From Amycolatopsis sp. cg9 (GTDB taxonomy: Bacteria; Actinomycetota; Actinomycetes; Mycobacteriales; Pseudonocardiaceae): 64,000 bases of DNA. The position numbers and the translations under genes are program-made. Below are positions 37,107 to 45,465 of the stretch, piece by piece. Under the pieces are notes generated by a model. It saw only the letters and a program-made list of their open reading frames with translations, was not told the origin of the DNA and searched no databases. Where the stretch lies: assembly GCF_041346945.1 (NCBI RefSeq), contig NZ_CP166850.1, positions 5,688,501 through 5,752,500 of the forward strand, written 5' to 3'. Each line of letters opens with the position of its first letter. Position 1 is the stretch's first letter.

Positions 37107-38066
37107 TCAGCCGGTGTAGCCGGCGACGATCTTGGTGAACGCGTACTTGTCCTGCGTGATGCCGCTGCACTCGCCGCCGCCGCTGCAGTCGCGGTTGGTG
37201 GCCCAGAACGTGAAGCGGGCCAGGTGGTGGCTCGTGGCGTAGCTGCGGATGGAGGTGAAGTTCGCGACCGTGACGGTCTCGCCCGCGTTGTCGGTCTTGC
37301 CGTTCATCGAGGAGAGGCCGCTGTGCCGGTAGGCGGTGTCGTCCGTCCAGCCGAACGTGGTCTTGAGCTGGTTCTTCAGCCCGTCGACCGCGGACTTCGT
37401 CATGGCGGCCATGTCACCGCCGCTGGAGAAGTCGAACGGCATGACCGACCAGACGTCGACGCCCGCGCCGATCGCCTTGGCCTGGTTGATCAGGCGCTTG
37501 CCCCACGAGTCGGGGCCGGTCGTGGTGGTGCCGATGGTGATGACGACCTTGAGGTTCGGGTTCTTCTGCTTGGTCAGCTTGACCGCGTTGAGGATGCGGT
37601 CCTGCACCGTGTTGTTCTGGAACTCGTCGGTGTTCTCGATGTCGAGGTCGATCGCCTTGAGGCCGTAGGCGTCGATCACCTTCTGGTACGCGCCCGCCAG
37701 CGCCGAGGCCGACGTGCACTTCGAGCCCAGCTTCGTGCCGGACCAGCCGCCGAAGGAGGGGATCACGTCCCCGCCCGCGTTGCGGATGTTCTGGATCATC
37801 GTCTTGTCCGAGCCGGTCAGCGAACGGCTGCCGTCCCACTTCGGGTTGCAGGTGCCGTCCGACAGGACGAAGGCGAGGGTAAACGCTTTCACGCCGGTCG
37901 CGGACATCGCCGCGGTCGGGCTGGTCTGCCCGCCCCACTGGTACAGGTACGGGGAGGCGAGCACCGGATCCACCGCGGCCATGGCCTGCGGGGCGAGGCC
38001 GACCGCCGTCGCCATCGCGGCTCCGGCCGCGAGCGCGAGGGTGACCAGACGGCGCATGGATTTCAT
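37107..38066 (-). CDS. Secreted chitinase, glycoside hydrolase family 18
   Basis: 319-residue precursor. A signal peptide (basic MKSMRRLVTLA, hydrophobic core, cleavage after QAMA) exports it. The catalytic strand reads AIDLDIEN, giving the D-x-D-x-E of GH18 with Glu as acid. Other GH18 strands are VIPSFGGWSG, VVITIGTT and WSVMPFDFSS. It has one catalytic domain and no chitin-binding module. GGAGG precedes the ATG by eight bases; the ATG at 38099 in the same frame is upstream of the ribosome site. A DasR-like box (38156-38167) implies induction by chitin breakdown products. Confidence 0.93.
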   Translation of the reverse strand: MKSMRRLVTLALAAGAAMATAVGLAPQAMAAVDPVLASPYLYQWGGQTSPTAAMSATGVKAFTLAFVLSDGTCNPKWDGSRSLTGSDKTMIQNIRNAGGDVIPSFGGWSGTKLGSKCTSASALAGAYQKVIDAYGLKAIDLDIENTDEFQNNTVQDRILNAVKLTKQKNPNLKVVITIGTTTTGPDSWGKRLINQAKAIGAGVDVWSVMPFDFSSGGDMAAMTKSAVDGLKNQLKTTFGWTDDTAYRHSGLSSMNGKTDNAGETVTVANFTSIRSYATSHHLARFTFWATNRDCSGGGECSGITQDKYAFTKIVAGYTG

Positions 38067-38155
38067 GATGGGGTCCTCCAAACGAGCAGGTTGGAGCACC
38101 TCCGGTTTGAGGCGGCGGGATCATCCCGGGAGGAGCGCTGTGTGCCACCACACAG

Positions 38156-38167
38156 TGGACTAGACCA
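38156..38167 (-). promoter_or_regulatory. DasR-responsive element (dre)-like site
   Basis: TGGTCTAGTCCA on the minus strand differs by one base from the dre core TGGTCTAGACCA bound by DasR, the GntR-type repressor of chitin and N-acetylglucosamine genes in actinomycetes. It lies about 90 bases upstream of the chitinase start, just downstream of a perfect -35 TTGACA (38181-38176). Confidence 0.7.
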
Positions 38168-38297
38168 ATGTTGTGTGTCAACCCTCCTTCGGCCGGAAAA
38201 TGACACACGGTGCGCGTCCGGCTCCCGAGCGTCGGCGGCTGTGAGATTCCCCTGAAGGCGGATCGACAGCGCCGGGCATTCCGGCTACTTTGCCGAA

Positions 38298-39578
38298 ATG
38301 GTGGGGGATTCGGTCGCCGCCGGCGGGGGACGCCGCCGCCCGGGCCGGTTCCTGCCCGCCGTCGCGCTGGGGCGCTGGGCGCTGTGGCGGCTGCCGCGCC
38401 GCGGCCAGGTCCTCTACCTCGTCGCGGTCGACGTCCTCGCCGTCGCCGCCGTCGTGCTCGCCGCCGTCCGGTTCCCGCCGCTGACGGCGATGCTGGGCCC
38501 GTTCGCGCTGCTCCTGGGCGGGATGGTGGTCTCCGCCGAGCTCGCGCGGCCGGTCGAGCGCCACCGCGAGGACACCCTCCTCGGGCCCGGCGTCGACACC
38601 GCGTGGATCTTCGCCGGGGTGCTGGTGCTCCGGCCCGGCCTCGCGGTCGCCCTGATCGTGCTCTCCGCGCTGCACCAGTGGTTCCGGGTCCGCAGAAGAC
38701 CCGTCTACCGGCAGGTGTTCGGCGCCGCGGCGACGGCGCTGGCCGGTCTCGTCGCGGGCGCGTTCCTCACCGCGACCGGCGTCCGGCCGCTCGGCGCGGT
38801 CCTCGACTCCCGCACCGTCCTCCTGCTCACCGTCGCCGGCGTGGTGTTCCTCGCCGTGAACGCCGCGCTCGTGACCGCCGCCGACGGCCCCCGCAGGCCG
38901 CGTGAAGCCGCGCCCGGCCACGCTTTCGACGCCGCGATGACGGCGTTCGGCCTGCCGCTCGCCTGGGCCGCCGGGGCCGCCCCGCTCCTGGTGCCGGTGC
39001 TGGCCGGCGCCACCGTGGTGCTCCACCGCGGCGGCCTCGGCCGCGGCCGCCGCGACCACGTCACCCTCGACCCCGGCACCGGCGTGCTGACCGCCGCGTC
39101 GTGGCGCGGCGCCGCCGAAGCCCAGCTCGACCGGCTCGGCGGGCACGGCCCCGGCCCGGCCGTGCTGCTGCTCGACCTCGACCACTTCCGCCAGCTCAAC
39201 GACCGCTACGGCGTCCGCATCGGCGACGCCGTCCTGCGCGCGGTCGCCGACACGCTGCGCGACGAGGTCCGCTCGGCCGACCTGGTCGGCCGCTCCGGCG
39301 GCGAGGAGTTCGCCGTCCTGCTGGCCGGCGCCGGCCGCTTCGACGCGATGGCCATCGCCGAACGCATCCGCCTGCGCATCGCCTCGACCCTGGTGGCGCT
39401 GAAGGCCTCGGGCGACGGCCCGCAGTTCGTCGGCGTCACGGCGTCGATCGGCGTCGCCGCCTGCCCGGCCGGTGGTGGCCTGGCGGGTGCGCTCCTGGCG
39501 GCGGAAGCGGCGTTGCTGCGCGCGAAGGCGGCCGGCCGGAACCGGACGCTGTGCGCGGAGCCCGAGCCGGAGCCGTGA
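38298..39578 (+). CDS. Membrane diguanylate cyclase (GGDEF)
   Basis: 426 residues. The N-terminal ~250 residues hold about six to seven transmembrane helices; the C-terminus is a GGDEF domain with the intact active site GGEEF in LVGRSGGEEFAVLL, substrate-binding DLDHFRQLNDRYG, and a product-inhibition I-site RSAD five residues before GGEEF. It should make c-di-GMP, which in actinomycetes controls development. Unlike the GGDEF-EAL protein at 1624 its motifs are intact. It is divergent from the chitinase gene, sharing the 231-base intergenic region; there is no other partner gene. Confidence 0.92.
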   Translation: MVGDSVAAGGGRRRPGRFLPAVALGRWALWRLPRRGQVLYLVAVDVLAVAAVVLAAVRFPPLTAMLGPFALLLGGMVVSAELARPVERHREDTLLGPGVDTAWIFAGVLVLRPGLAVALIVLSALHQWFRVRRRPVYRQVFGAAATALAGLVAGAFLTATGVRPLGAVLDSRTVLLLTVAGVVFLAVNAALVTAADGPRRPREAAPGHAFDAAMTAFGLPLAWAAGAAPLLVPVLAGATVVLHRGGLGRGRRDHVTLDPGTGVLTAASWRGAAEAQLDRLGGHGPGPAVLLLDLDHFRQLNDRYGVRIGDAVLRAVADTLRDEVRSADLVGRSGGEEFAVLLAGAGRFDAMAIAERIRLRIASTLVALKASGDGPQFVGVTASIGVAACPAGGGLAGALLAAEAALLRAKAAGRNRTLCAEPEPEP

Positions 39579-39675
39579 TCCGACCGTTGGGAACGGCTCG
39601 CAACCGGTAATACCGCAGAGCGTCTTGATGGCAGGAAAGACGGTGAGGGGCCGTCAATGAACTCAGGGGGATCGA

Positions 39676-40134
39676 ATGTCCGTACTTCGTCGTGTCGCGG
39701 GAGCGGGAGCCATCGCGTCGGCGGCAATTGTCCTGTCGGCTTGCAGCGCTCCGCAGAATGCCCCGGGCGGCGCGCAGAGCACGACTGCGGCACCGACGGT
39801 GACGGCGACGACGGCCACCTCGGCCGCCACCCGTCCCACCCCGGCGGCCGAGGTGAGCGCGCCGGTGGACGCTTGTGCCTCGGCTACCAAGGCCAAGCTG
39901 GACGCGGCGCTCAAGGCCGACAAGCGGGCTTCCGGCGCGCTGCTCGTCGACGGCAAGGGGCTGCAGGGCATCGAATGCGTCGCGCCGTGGGCTTTCGCGC
40001 ACTTCTCCAATGAAATCGACGGTGGCAGCGTTTTGTTCGCACACCGGAACGGCGCTTGGGCGCCGGTGAATTGGGGCACCGGTGAATTGTGCGAAAAGGT
40101 TCCGGTCGCGACCGCGAAGCGGATTTGCGGCTGA
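39676..40134 (+). CDS. Putative lipoprotein (DUF3558-like)
   Basis: 152 residues. The N-terminus is a lipoprotein signal: basic MSVLRR, hydrophobic stretch, lipobox LSAC with the acylated cysteine at 23. A Thr/Ala-rich linker of about 40 residues leads to a small domain with two or three cysteines (DACASATK, GIECVAPWAF, GELCEKVP), probably disulfide-bonded outside the membrane. This matches small actinobacterial lipoproteins of unknown function. AGGGGG lies about six bases before the ATG. It converges on the oxygenase gene with only 3 bases between stops. Confidence 0.8.
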   Translation: MSVLRRVAGAGAIASAAIVLSACSAPQNAPGGAQSTTAAPTVTATTATSAATRPTPAAEVSAPVDACASATKAKLDAALKADKRASGALLVDGKGLQGIECVAPWAFAHFSNEIDGGSVLFAHRNGAWAPVNWGTGELCEKVPVATAKRICG

Positions 40135-40137
40135 GGG

Positions 40138-41100
40138 TCAGCCGACGGTGATCGCGGTCAGCTTTTCCCGCAGGTAGTCCGCCGCGATCACCTCGGGGTA
40201 GGTGCGCTTGCCCAGCGGCGGCGCGAGCGACGTGATCCGGGCGTCGTGGTCGGTCTCGTAGAAGAAGATCAGCGAGACCAGGTCTTCGTCCGGGGCCGCC
40301 ACCGCGGGTGGGAGGACGCGGTGGCGGGTCGACCGCCAGCGGTCGCCGGTCCAGCGGGCCATCAGGTCGCCGATGTTCACCGTGAACGCCTCCGGGTGGA
40401 ACGGCGCGTCCTCCCACTCGCCGTCGGCCGTGCAGACCTGCAGCCCGCCGACGCCGGCCTGGCGGTCGAGCACCGTCACCGTGCCGAAGTCGGTGTGCGG
40501 GCCGATCCGGAACTGGTCCGGCTCCGGCGCGCCGACGTGCGTCATCGGCGGGTACCAGTTGATGTTGAACGTGTACGTCGGGTGCGCCGTGTGCCGCGTG
40601 AAGTGGCTCTCGGCCAGGCCGAGCGCCGCGGCGAAGATCTCCAGGAGGTGGTCGGACAGCGCGCGCATCCGGCGCATGTACTCCGTCGCCACCTCGGCGA
40701 AGCCGGGCACCTCGCCGGGCCAGACGTTGGGCTGGAACCAGAACCCGTCGACGTCGGCGACGCCCACACCCTCGTCCGCCCCGGCGGAATAGGACTCCTT
40801 GAGGTCCGGCGGGGTCTCGGTGCCTTCGGCGTAGCCGTTGGCCTCGACCCCGGGCGGCAGCCAGCCGCGGCCGCCGACCGTGACCGCGTAGCGCTGCTTG
40901 ACGTCCTCGGGCAGCGCGAAGAACTCCCGCGCCAGCTCCCGCGTCCGGCGGCGCAGGTCGTCGGGCACGCCGTGCCCCGTGACCAGCAGGAAGCCGGACT
41001 CCCGCAGCGCGCGGTCGATCTGGCCGGCCACGTCGGCGCGGCCTTCGGACGTTCCCCCGAACCACGGCGAAAGGTCCACGAGCGGAACGGTTGACGGCAT
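40138..41100 (-). CDS. Isopenicillin N synthase family 2-oxoglutarate/Fe(II) oxygenase
   Basis: 320 residues. The DIOX_N domain opens STVPLVDLSPWFGG and ESGFLLVTGHGVPDD; the jelly-roll core has the iron triad HTD in GPHTDFGTVTVL and His in RWRSTRHRVLPP. Members include plant gibberellin oxidases and bacterial ethylene-forming or antibiotic enzymes; the substrate here is unknown. The ATG at 41100 follows GAGGAG by six bases. It is 25 bases downstream of a deaminase gene on the same strand, so the two may form an operon acting on a nucleobase or nitrogen compound. Confidence 0.9.
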   Translation of the reverse strand: MPSTVPLVDLSPWFGGTSEGRADVAGQIDRALRESGFLLVTGHGVPDDLRRRTRELAREFFALPEDVKQRYAVTVGGRGWLPPGVEANGYAEGTETPPDLKESYSAGADEGVGVADVDGFWFQPNVWPGEVPGFAEVATEYMRRMRALSDHLLEIFAAALGLAESHFTRHTAHPTYTFNINWYPPMTHVGAPEPDQFRIGPHTDFGTVTVLDRQAGVGGLQVCTADGEWEDAPFHPEAFTVNIGDLMARWTGDRWRSTRHRVLPPAVAAPDEDLVSLIFFYETDHDARITSLAPPLGKRTYPEVIAADYLREKLTAITVG

Positions 41101-41125
41101 ACCGGCTCCTCGCAACAGCACTGTC

Positions 41126-41584
41126 CTATTCGGACTTCTCGACCCCGATGTCCTCGAACCACAGGTCCGGGCGCGCGGCGATGAACTCGGTCATCAGCGC
41201 CGTGCAGGCGGGATCGTCGAGCAGGGTGATCCCCACGCCGAGCCCGGCGAGCCAGTCGTGCCCGCCGTGGAACGTCGTGGCCTCGCCGATGACGACGCGC
41301 CCGATCCCGAACTGACGGACGAGACCCGAGCAGTACCAGCACGGCGAGAGCGTCGTGACCATGATCGTGTCGCGGTAGTGCGGGCGGCGGCCGGCGTTGC
41401 GGAACGCCGCGGTTTCGGCGTGCATCGACGGGTCACCGTCCTGCACGCGCCGGTTGTGCCCGCGGCCCAGCAGGGTGCCCGCGCTGTCGAACAGCGCGGC
41501 CCCGATCGGCACGCCGCCTTCGGCCTTGCCCAGCTCGGCTTCCTCGCGGGCGACGGCGAGCAGGGCGTGCGGGTCGATCGGCAT
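41126..41584 (-). CDS. Nucleoside/cytosine deaminase family protein
   Basis: 152 residues of the cytidine deaminase-like zinc fold. The zinc site is complete: MHAETAAF (His plus proton-shuttling Glu) and SPCWYCSGL (two Cys). The overall length and the C-terminal FIAARPDLWFEDIG match yeast-type cytosine deaminase (FCY1/CodA-unrelated group), which turns cytosine into uracil, though related bacterial proteins act on other bases such as guanine or isocytosine. It is followed after 25 bases by the oxygenase gene. Confidence 0.9.
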   Translation of the reverse strand: MPIDPHALLAVAREEAELGKAEGGVPIGAALFDSAGTLLGRGHNRRVQDGDPSMHAETAAFRNAGRRPHYRDTIMVTTLSPCWYCSGLVRQFGIGRVVIGEATTFHGGHDWLAGLGVGITLLDDPACTALMTEFIAARPDLWFEDIGVEKSE

Positions 41585-41679
41585 GCGTCACTCTTTCCGG
41601 CCGGGGTGGTGCCTGGCAAGTGTTTGACCGCACGGCTGCACCATCCGGCGGATCGCGGACCGGAACTGTCCTCGATGTC

Positions 41680-41696
41680 TGGCACACTGCGTGCCA
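41680..41696. promoter_or_regulatory. Palindrome overlapping the WYL regulator start
   Basis: TGGCAC-ACTGC-GTGCCA, with exact 6-bp arms, ends on the first base of the WYL gene's ATG. It probably is the autoregulatory site of that protein. No ribosome binding site is seen, so the transcript may be leaderless. Confidence 0.55.
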
Positions 41697-42652
41697 TGTA
41701 CGGCACTTCGGAACGCTTGCTCCGGCTGCTCTCGCTGCTGCAGGCGCGGCGCGACTGGCCGGGCGCGGACCTCGCTTCGCGGCTCGAGGTCGACGTCCGC
41801 ACGATCCGCCGCGACGTCGAGCGGCTGCGGTCCCTCGGCTACCCGGTGCACGCCACCCCGGGCGTGGCCGGCGGCTACCGGCTCGGCGCGGGCGCCGCGC
41901 TGCCGCCGCTGCTGCTGGACGACGACGAAGCCGTCGCGGTCGCGGTCGGCCTGCGCACGGCGGCGAGCGGCACGGTCAGCGGCATCGAGGAGACGTCGGT
42001 GCGCGCGCTGGCGAAGCTGGAGCAGGTGCTGCCCGCCCGGTTGCGGCCGCGCGTCGGCGCTCTGCAGGCGGCGACGGTCTCGCTGGCCGGCGCCGGGCCG
42101 ATGGTGGACGCGTCGGTGCTGACGGCGATCGCCGCGGCCTGCCGGGACCACGAGCGCCTGCGCTTCGGCTACGGCGACCGGTCCGGCGCGGAGACGGAAC
42201 GCTCGGTCGAGCCGCTGCGCCTGGTCCACACCGGCCGCCGCTGGTACCTGGTCGCCTTCGACCTCGACCGCGCCGGCTGGCGCACCTTCCGCGTCGACCG
42301 GATCACCGGCGTGCCGGCCGCGAGCTTCCGCTTCACCCCGCGCGAACCGCCGGCCGACGACCTGGCGGCGTACGTCTCGCACCAGATCTCCTCGGCGCCG
42401 TACCCGCACCAGCTCGTGCTGCGCGTGGCCGCCTCGGCCGAGGTGCTCGCGCGGCGCATCCCGCCGACGACCGGCGCCGTCGAGCCGATCGACGAGCACA
42501 GCTGCCGGGTGCGGACCGGGGCGAACACCCTCGACACGGTCCCGTACTACCTGGCGCAGTGGGGGTACGACTTCGTGGTCGAGGAGGCGCCGCCGGGCCT
42601 GGTGGAGCGGCTGCGGGAGGTGGCGGAGCGGTTCGCCCGGGCGGTCGGTTAG
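41696..42652 (+). CDS. WYL-domain transcriptional regulator (DeoR-like HTH)
   Basis: 318 residues. The N-terminal winged helix (TSERLLRLLSLLQARRDWPG, then VDVRTIRRDVERLRSLGYPV) is followed by the WYL domain with RWYLVAFDLDRAGWRTFRVDRI and the C-terminal WCX extension ending FARAVG. WYL proteins sense single-stranded nucleic acid or nucleotides and often control DNA-damage or defence genes. The neighbours are an AlkZ-type protein convergent with it and the deaminase divergent from it. ATG at 41696 is the first plausible start; it lies inside a palindrome. Confidence 0.92.
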   Translation: MYGTSERLLRLLSLLQARRDWPGADLASRLEVDVRTIRRDVERLRSLGYPVHATPGVAGGYRLGAGAALPPLLLDDDEAVAVAVGLRTAASGTVSGIEETSVRALAKLEQVLPARLRPRVGALQAATVSLAGAGPMVDASVLTAIAAACRDHERLRFGYGDRSGAETERSVEPLRLVHTGRRWYLVAFDLDRAGWRTFRVDRITGVPAASFRFTPREPPADDLAAYVSHQISSAPYPHQLVLRVAASAEVLARRIPPTTGAVEPIDEHSCRVRTGANTLDTVPYYLAQWGYDFVVEEAPPGLVERLREVAERFARAVG

Positions 42653-43737
42653 CCCGCTTCGAGCCGGACGCGATCGCTTTCGCCGTCGGACCGGAACGAC
42701 GCCAGCTCGCCGCCTTCCGCCGCGACCTCGGTGCGTTCTGCTTTCGTGAGCCGCCGAAGGGGCTTCACGACCACCGTCTCGTCCGTCGCCTGCCACGTCG
42801 CCGCCACCCGGCCGTCGACCAGCACCACCCGCTCGCCGGCCACCGAAAGCCCGCGGTGGGCGTCGTCGATGATCCGGCTCCGGTCGTCGTAGCCGAGGAT
42901 CGCGTTGTCGAACGCGGGCAGGAACCGCACCGGCGCCGGTGTGTCCGGATCAGGGCGCGGGGCATCCGGCAGGTCCAGCAGCTCGCGGCCGCGCTCGTCG
43001 CGGAACGCGACCAGCTCCTCGCGTACGGCCTTGACCGCCGCCGGCAGCCCGGCCAGGCCGCTCCACGCGCGCAGGTCGGCCGTGGCCGCGGGCCCGTAGG
43101 CCGCCAGGTAGCGCCGGACCAGCACCTGCCCGACCGCGTCGTCCTCGGCGAGCGGGTCGACGTCGCGGCCCAGCCACGCGGGCAGCGGCAGGTTCCGCAC
43201 GCCGGCCTTCACGCGCCACAGCCCGCGCGGCGGCAGCTGCGCCACCGGGATCAGCGCGGCGATCAGCATTTCCCCGAGCGGCCGCGGCCCCGCGCCGGGC
43301 CACCGGTGGGCGACCGCGCGGGCGAGCTCGCCCATCGAGCGCGGCTCGCCGTCGGCCAGCACCGCGCGGCCCGCCGCCGCGAGCTCGCCGAGGTCGACCC
43401 CGGCGAGCTCGCGGCGGTAGGTGCCCAGGACGCGCTGGCGCAGCATCGCGTCGAACCGCGTCCGCCAGGCCAGGACGTCGTCGGCGGTGAGCAGGTGGAC
43501 GGTGCGGCGCATCAGGTGCGTCCGCACCACTCGCCGCCCGGTCAGCAGCTCCGACAGCGCCGCCGGGTCGAACGCGCGCAGCCGCGACCACAACCCGGTG
43601 AACGGTTCTTGCGGCTCCTGCGCCTGCAGGCCGCCGAGGTGCGCGACGGCGTCGTGCACCGGCAGGGCGGCGCGGTCGAGCAGCAGCTGGCGGGCGAGCG
43701 TGGCGCGGTTGAGCGTGCGCGTGTCCAGGACCGTCAC
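42649..43737 (-). CDS. AlkZ-like winged-helix DNA-binding protein (HTH_42)
   Basis: 362 residues. The family (YcaQ/AlkZ) includes DNA glycosylases that unhook interstrand crosslinks and give self-resistance to DNA-alkylating antibiotics. The QxQ active-site motif is present as GGLQAQEPQEPF near the N-terminus, followed by LMRRTVHLLTADD and FDNAILGYDDRSRI. It may excise alkylated bases, but members without a toxin gene cluster are housekeeping repair proteins. The GTG start overlaps the DinB stop (GTGA), so the two are coupled. Its stop overlaps the convergent WYL gene by four bases. Confidence 0.88.
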   Translation of the reverse strand: MTVLDTRTLNRATLARQLLLDRAALPVHDAVAHLGGLQAQEPQEPFTGLWSRLRAFDPAALSELLTGRRVVRTHLMRRTVHLLTADDVLAWRTRFDAMLRQRVLGTYRRELAGVDLGELAAAGRAVLADGEPRSMGELARAVAHRWPGAGPRPLGEMLIAALIPVAQLPPRGLWRVKAGVRNLPLPAWLGRDVDPLAEDDAVGQVLVRRYLAAYGPAATADLRAWSGLAGLPAAVKAVREELVAFRDERGRELLDLPDAPRPDPDTPAPVRFLPAFDNAILGYDDRSRIIDDAHRGLSVAGERVVLVDGRVAATWQATDETVVVKPLRRLTKAERTEVAAEGGELASFRSDGESDRVRLEAG

Positions 43738-44297
43738 GTCGCCTTCCGGCCGTCCAGCGCCTCGCGGATGATGTCCGCGTGCCCGGCGTGCTGCGCGGTC
43801 TCGGTGATGACGTGCAGCACGGCCCGCCGCGCGCTCCACACGGTGCCGGGCCGGTTCCAGGGCGCGTCGGGCAGCGGGTGCGTCACGGACAGGTCGGGCA
43901 GGCTCGTGATGACGTCCTCGCTGCGCTTGGCGACGTCCTCGTAGCGCGCGAGCACGCCGGCGAGGGTGTCGCCGGGCTGCATCCGGAACTCGTTCTGGTG
44001 GTCGATGGCCCACTGCGGGACCTCGCGCGCGGTGCCGGCCGCCAGGTCCGCCCAGGTCACGCCGTCGGGGAGGTCGTAGCGCATCGCGGCCGGGCCCTCC
44101 AGCGCGAAGCGCAGCCAGTTCTCTTCCATGCTGGCGACGTGCTTGAGCAGCCCGCCCAGGCACAGCGCGCTGACGGTCGGCTGCGCCCCGGCCTGGTCGT
44201 CGGTGAGGTCGCGCGCCGCCGCGATCAGGGCGGCGCGGGCGGCCGCCAGTTCGGCGATGAGGTCGTTGCGTTCGGTGTCGTTCTGCACGAGGACCAC
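43734..44297 (-). CDS. DinB family (DUF664) protein
   Basis: 187 residues, a four-helix-bundle DinB protein with putative metal-site histidines in LLKHVASMEENW, DHQNEF and HVITETAQHAGHADIIRE. Actinobacterial members are mycothiol-dependent transferases, so it could conjugate a reactive compound to mycothiol; this would fit the coupled DNA glycosylase-like gene as a detoxification pair. GTG at 44297 is used; GTG at 44288 is an alternative. It is 69 bases downstream of a TetR gene on the same strand. Confidence 0.87.
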   Translation of the reverse strand: MVLVQNDTERNDLIAELAAARAALIAAARDLTDDQAGAQPTVSALCLGGLLKHVASMEENWLRFALEGPAAMRYDLPDGVTWADLAAGTAREVPQWAIDHQNEFRMQPGDTLAGVLARYEDVAKRSEDVITSLPDLSVTHPLPDAPWNRPGTVWSARRAVLHVITETAQHAGHADIIREALDGRKAT

Positions 44298-44366
44298 TCT
44301 GGCAGGAATAGCGGACAGGGTGTGTCCGCTACTGCGATCGAGATCGGATGGTCGGCGACCGACCGC

Positions 44367-44996
44367 TTAGTCTGTGACCGGCGTCTCCGGCGTGACACCG
44401 AGCATTCGCAGCACCAGGCCGCCGTACTCCTTGCCGAGCGCGGTCGGCGTCTGCCGGGCGCGCTCGCTGTACCAGCGGGCGACGTCGACACCGAGGGAGA
44501 GCACCGCGCGGGCCGAGGTGTGCGGGTCCGACACGGTGAACACGCCGTCCTCGACACCGTCCGAGATCACCTTGCGCACGATCCGCTCGATCCGCCGCCG
44601 CAGCTCGGCGACGACCTCGAACTCCTGTTCGGGCAGCGCCTGCAGCTCGTACTGGACCACCCGGGCGACGGTGTGCCGCCGCGCGTGCCAGGCGACGAAG
44701 TCCTCGACGATCAGCCGGATCCGCTCGACGGGATCGGAAACCTTCGCGACGACGTTCTCCACCAGCGCGAGGGTCTGCTCGTGCCCGTACCGGCTGATCG
44801 CGAAGAGCAGCGCGGCCTTCGAAGGGAAGTGCACGTAGAGCGCAGCGGGCGACATCCCCGCGGCCCCGGCGATGTCCCGCGTGGTGGTGGCGTGGTACCC
44901 CCGCTTGGCAAAGGCTTCGACCCCGGCGAGCATGAGCCGCCGAGCGGTCTCCGGCTGCACGTCCGGCCACAGCTCGGCCGACAACGACATCGTCAT
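44367..44996 (-). CDS. TetR family transcriptional regulator
   Basis: 209 residues from the ATG at 44996, chosen because GGGAGG lies eight bases upstream (the frame is open to 45026). The helix-turn-helix is RLMLAGVEAFAKRGYHATTTRDIAGAAG, then MSPAALYVHFPSKAAL. The length and C-terminal domain resemble actinobacterial fatty acid or steroid regulators of the KstR type. A palindrome GTAAGCG-GG-CGCTAAC about 65 bases upstream is probably its own operator. The flanking DNA has no obvious divergent target gene. Confidence 0.9.
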   Translation of the reverse strand: MTMSLSAELWPDVQPETARRLMLAGVEAFAKRGYHATTTRDIAGAAGMSPAALYVHFPSKAALLFAISRYGHEQTLALVENVVAKVSDPVERIRLIVEDFVAWHARRHTVARVVQYELQALPEQEFEVVAELRRRIERIVRKVISDGVEDGVFTVSDPHTSARAVLSLGVDVARWYSERARQTPTALGKEYGGLVLRMLGVTPETPVTD

Positions 44997-45061
44997 CCGG
45001 TGATCCTCCCAGACAGCCCCGCCCAAGTGGCGGCCCCGACAGCCGACGGGACGCCACCATT

Positions 45062-45121
45062 GTAAGCGGGCGCTAACCTTCGGATCTGGGGGATGTATCC
45101 CGCAAAACGGGATAACATACC
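45062..45121. promoter_or_regulatory. Two palindromes upstream of the TetR gene
   Basis: GTAAGCG-GG-CGCTAAC (45062-45077) has 7-bp arms with one mismatch and is TetR-operator-like. A second, TATCCCG-N5-CGGGATA (45096-45114), extends outward with GGATG/CAT(A)CC to nearly 12 bp per arm (45091-45121). The second differs in sequence and could be bound by another regulator or form a hairpin. Confidence 0.5.
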
Positions 45122-45465
45122 GAAGATCCTCCTCGCAGCCACCTACGCGCTACCGCGCGCGCGGGGCCGCTTCCAGGGGCGGATTTGGGCACCGAGACGG
45201 AGGACCTGACCGACGGCGGATGATGTGGACGAATCCGCCACCGCCCAGCTTGGTCGCGAGTCCTCAGCGACGTCGTCTGGTGCACCTTGAACGCGACGTC
45301 ACACCCGCCGTACGAGGTGCGGGGCGCCCCGCATTGCCTGCCGGTACGGCAAAGCCGTGCGCTCATAGGTATGGCAGGACTTGAGCGGTGACGCATGCCG
45401 CGACGTTCGGGCGCCGGAAAACGTGGCTTTGCCCGAGCTCGTGGTCCGCCGCGGCCTTCAGCTCG
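45122..45465. other. Intergenic stretch without a recognised gene
   Basis: About 340 bases between the TetR promoter region and the LysR gene's 3' end. GC content drops slightly and no frame shows a known motif. It may be the remains of the gene once controlled by the TetR regulator. Confidence 0.4.
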
